Virus record (IMG/VR): IMGVR_UViG_3300035158_000345
Location: 1-23,392 of that record
Origin: a virus
Strand: one strand, 5' to 3'
Length of the DNA: 23,392 nucleotides
The notes under the pieces were generated by a model. The model was not told the DNA's origin and made no database searches. It saw nothing but the letters and a program-made list of their open reading frames with translations. Numbering within the stretch: the first letter of the stretch is position 1; every line of letters begins with the position of its first letter. Positions 21,361-23,392 of this stretch are shown here, piece after piece. The translations under genes and the position numbers were made by a program.

Positions 21361-23392
21361 ATGGCAAATGAAAGAATACAAGAACTTAATGAAAGACGGA
21401 ATAAGTTATTAGAAACAAATCTTTCCAAGTTAATAAAAAGTAATAGAGATATGTTAAATTCTTTAATAGAAGGTAATAAAGAATCAACTGAAAATATGAA
21501 GACTAAATTGGTTGAGACTTTATCCACAAGTAAAGAATTTAAAAGTGTTGATATTACTAGTGCTATATCAGAAAATATAACAGGTGCCATAGAAAATATT
21601 AGCTTAGCAGAGGCTAAAAAAGTTATAAACAAATCTGCTTCACAACAAATGTCTCAAAATAAAGAATTACTAACAAGAATAGAATCTGGTAATAAAAAAG
21701 CACTTGAAACGTTAAGAAATAATTTAGAAAATACATTATCAACTACTCTTCCCTCTATGGGTGGAGAAGCAATATCAGAAGTAGTTAATACACATATAAA
21801 AGATTTGAAAGATAAATTTCAACCAACAGCTATCAAATCTATGAAAAATATATTTGATACGGTAGGAGAGAATCTAAATGAAAATGTAGGTACTGCTATA
21901 TCTAATATATCAAGTGGATTTAAAGATGTTATAGAAAATGAGAAAGAATGGCTTAGTGAGAATAGTAAAATAGTAAAAGCTTTCCATTCAGAAGTAGCAG
22001 AATCTTTCAAAGAACATCTCAGTAATTTTGTAAACTCAATAGGAGGACATATAAGAGATGTATTAGGGCCTGTAGGTGATGTAATCGAGATGGGTAAATC
22101 CTTATTTACCTCTGCTTTTGGAATGATGAAATCAGCCGCATCAGGTATAATGGGTCTGTTTGGTGGTGATAAAGATGATAAAGAACTTGATGAGTCAAAA
22201 AGACAAACAGGACTGCTAAAGAAGATTGTTGGTTATTTTGAGAAAGAATCAGATATAAGGGCTCTACAGCTAGGTAGAAAAGAGGAGGAAAAAAAGGGTA
22301 TATTTGATTTTGATTTGATGGCTATAGTAGGCGGAGCACTCTTTGCACTAGGTGCAACAATAGGTGGTGTTACCAGAGCAATTACATTACCTTTAGAACT
22401 TCTAAGTAAAGCATTTTTAAAGATAGAACCTATTGCTAAGATAATAAACAGAGTTGGTCAGTTCTTTGGAAGTTTACCAGGAATAGGAAAAATGTTGGAT
22501 TTTGCTTACAAAGGTTTAAATAAAATTAAAAATGTTTTCCGGCTTATTGCTGATAAAGCGCCTTTAATAGGTAAACTATTTGCAGGTGTTGCAAAAGGTT
22601 TCAAAATTCTAGGTTGGCCAATAACAATAATATTCGGATTGATTGACTTCATAAAGGGTTTTGTAGGTGAAAAAGGAGATTTAATTGATAAAATAAAAGC
22701 AGGACTTACAAGTGCTGTTATGGGTTTTATAGAACTACCTGTAAAAATAGTGGGTTGGATGGCAGATAAAGTACTTAGTTTATTTGGTATAGAAATAGAA
22801 GGTGGAACAGCATCCGCTGCCCTAAAGGGTATTAGATTTTTATTGACCACTGCTTTTAATATTTTAGCAGCACCTTTTAAAATACTAAAGAGTATAGTAT
22901 CAACAGCATCTAAAATATTGGAAAATACATTCAGTATGTTTCTCATACCTTTCAAAACTATGTATGAAGCTGTTTCTAATGTTGTAGATTCTATTAAACA
23001 GATATTTAGAGGAAACATTATTAAGGGATTACTGGGTTTAATTTCTAACCTTAATCCTATAAAGTGGTTAGGTGCTGTCTTATCGAAGATATTAGATAAT
23101 GTGGCTAAAATATTTAATGTTGATAAGATGTGGAATAATTTCAAATCTTGGTTATATGATAAAACACCTAAAATGCTTAGATTCTTACTTCCTGGATCAT
23201 TTAAGGAAGCCGCGAAGGAACAAGGTACAGGAATAAAGCCTAAGATTGATGTTCCAAAAATAAGTCCTGAGGTAGATACTCCAAGGATAAGTCCTGAGGT
23301 AGATACTCCAAGGATAGTAGCGGAGACTGTTACTCCAAGGATAAGTCCTGAGGTAGATACTCCAAGGATAGTAGCGGAGACTGTTACTCCAA
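21361..23392 (+). CDS. Tape-measure-like tail protein, N-terminal 677 codons (3' end outside window)
   Basis: ATG 21361 (behind TTTGGAGATAG) opens a frame that runs off the window end without a stop. The first 280 residues are charged, long helices typical of a coiled rod (MANERIQELNERRNKLLETN and similar). Hydrophobic segments follow at about 320-341 (MAIVGGALFALGATIGGVTRAI) and about 418-437 (GWPITIIFGLIDFIKGFVG), with further amphipathic helices to about residue 600. This mixture is usual for tape-measure proteins, which set tail length and are injected with DNA. From residue 632 the protein turns into Pro-rich nine-residue repeats. The position after the chaperone-like gene supports the call. 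A minus-strand frame at 22506-23144 is a shadow of this gene. Confidence 0.85.
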   Translation, partial: MANERIQELNERRNKLLETNLSKLIKSNRDMLNSLIEGNKESTENMKTKLVETLSTSKEFKSVDITSAISENITGAIENISLAEAKKVINKSASQQMSQNKELLTRIESGNKKALETLRNNLENTLSTTLPSMGGEAISEVVNTHIKDLKDKFQPTAIKSMKNIFDTVGENLNENVGTAISNISSGFKDVIENEKEWLSENSKIVKAFHSEVAESFKEHLSNFVNSIGGHIRDVLGPVGDVIEMGKSLFTSAFGMMKSAASGIMGLFGGDKDDKELDESKRQTGLLKKIVGYFEKESDIRALQLGRKEEEKKGIFDFDLMAIVGGALFALGATIGGVTRAITLPLELLSKAFLKIEPIAKIINRVGQFFGSLPGIGKMLDFAYKGLNKIKNVFRLIADKAPLIGKLFAGVAKGFKILGWPITIIFGLIDFIKGFVGEKGDLIDKIKAGLTSAVMGFIELPVKIVGWMADKVLSLFGIEIEGGTASAALKGIRFLLTTAFNILAAPFKILKSIVSTASKILENTFSMFLIPFKTMYEAVSNVVDSIKQIFRGNIIKGLLGLISNLNPIKWLGAVLSKILDNVAKIFNVDKMWNNFKSWLYDKTPKMLRFLLPGSFKEAAKEQGTGIKPKIDVPKISPEVDTPRISPEVDTPRIVAETVTPRISPEVDTPRIVAETVTP
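23254..23388 (+). repeat. Compound tandem repeat of 27-base units within the tape-measure gene
   Basis: Five 27-base units run head to tail in frame, in order a', a, b, a, b. Unit a encodes PRISPEVDT and unit b PRIVAETVT; a' has PK in place of PR. The a-b pair (54 bases) at 23281-23334 is repeated without a mismatch at 23335-23388, and the array continues past the window end. Confidence 0.95.

Noticed and set aside
22506-23144. A 212-codon open frame on the minus strand
   Set aside because: It lies wholly within the tape-measure frame, its product is a hydrophobic low-information sequence, and it has no ribosome site or promoter; it is a shadow.
23254-23388. CRISPR-like array
   Set aside because: The units are contiguous without spacers and encode an in-frame peptide repeat.

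Overview
The window looks like the virion-gene core of a T4-type contractile-tailed bacteriophage (Caudoviricetes, myovirus morphology). Evidence: an almost unbroken plus-strand series of T4-like head, packaging, neck and tail genes, AT-rich DNA, strong Shine-Dalgarno sites, and several intergenic TATAAATA boxes matching the T4 late-promoter core. The three accessory stress/sporulation proteins match, as far as I can judge from memory, the Bacillus forms (PrkA/YhbH/SpoVR) better than the enterobacterial ones (YeaG/YeaH/YcgB). This points to a Bacillota host, but that is inference.

Layout. 1-165: C-terminal end of an unidentified gene. 180-5401: head block in T4 order, namely portal (gp20, interrupted by a 178-residue intein), acidic core protein (gp67-like), prohead protease (gp21), scaffold (gp22, carrying a zinc ribbon) and major capsid protein (gp23). 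5531-6952: free-standing EDxHD/Vsr-like homing endonuclease with its own late-promoter box. 7033-7527: small terminase (gp16-like). 7619-12669: accessory module of a PrkA AAA+ kinase/protease, a 55-aa ORF, a YhbH/YeaH von Willebrand-A protein with an extra UBA-like insert, and SpoVR. 12796-14355: large terminase (gp17). 14367-16871: neck and tail-terminator genes (gp13, gp14, gp15) with a 60-aa ORF between gp13 and gp14. 16871-19945: two gp19-fold tube-like genes flanking the tail sheath (gp18), plus one minus-strand ribbon-helix-helix gene. 19965-21255: small ORF and a gp26-like baseplate/tail-assembly protein with a probable -1 frameshift extension. 21361-end: tape-measure-like protein, cut by the window inside a compound tandem repeat.

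The main surprise is the complete PrkA-YhbH-SpoVR set lying between the two terminase subunits. Two well-formed host-type promoters (-35/-10 with 17-nt spacers) precede the small terminase and prkA. Late boxes precede the gp67-like, scaffold, endonuclease, large terminase and sheath genes. This suggests the module is read by host RNA polymerase independently of the late virion programme. In cells these three proteins act together in sporulation or starvation responses, so the phage may use them to control host dormancy or stress state.

Other notable points are the portal mini-intein at a conserved portal motif, the UUUUUUC slippery heptamer ending the gp26-like gene, back-to-back late promoters driving an antisense RHH gene, and a rearranged gene order compared with T4. 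All family assignments come from reading the sequence and from memory; no database search was run.
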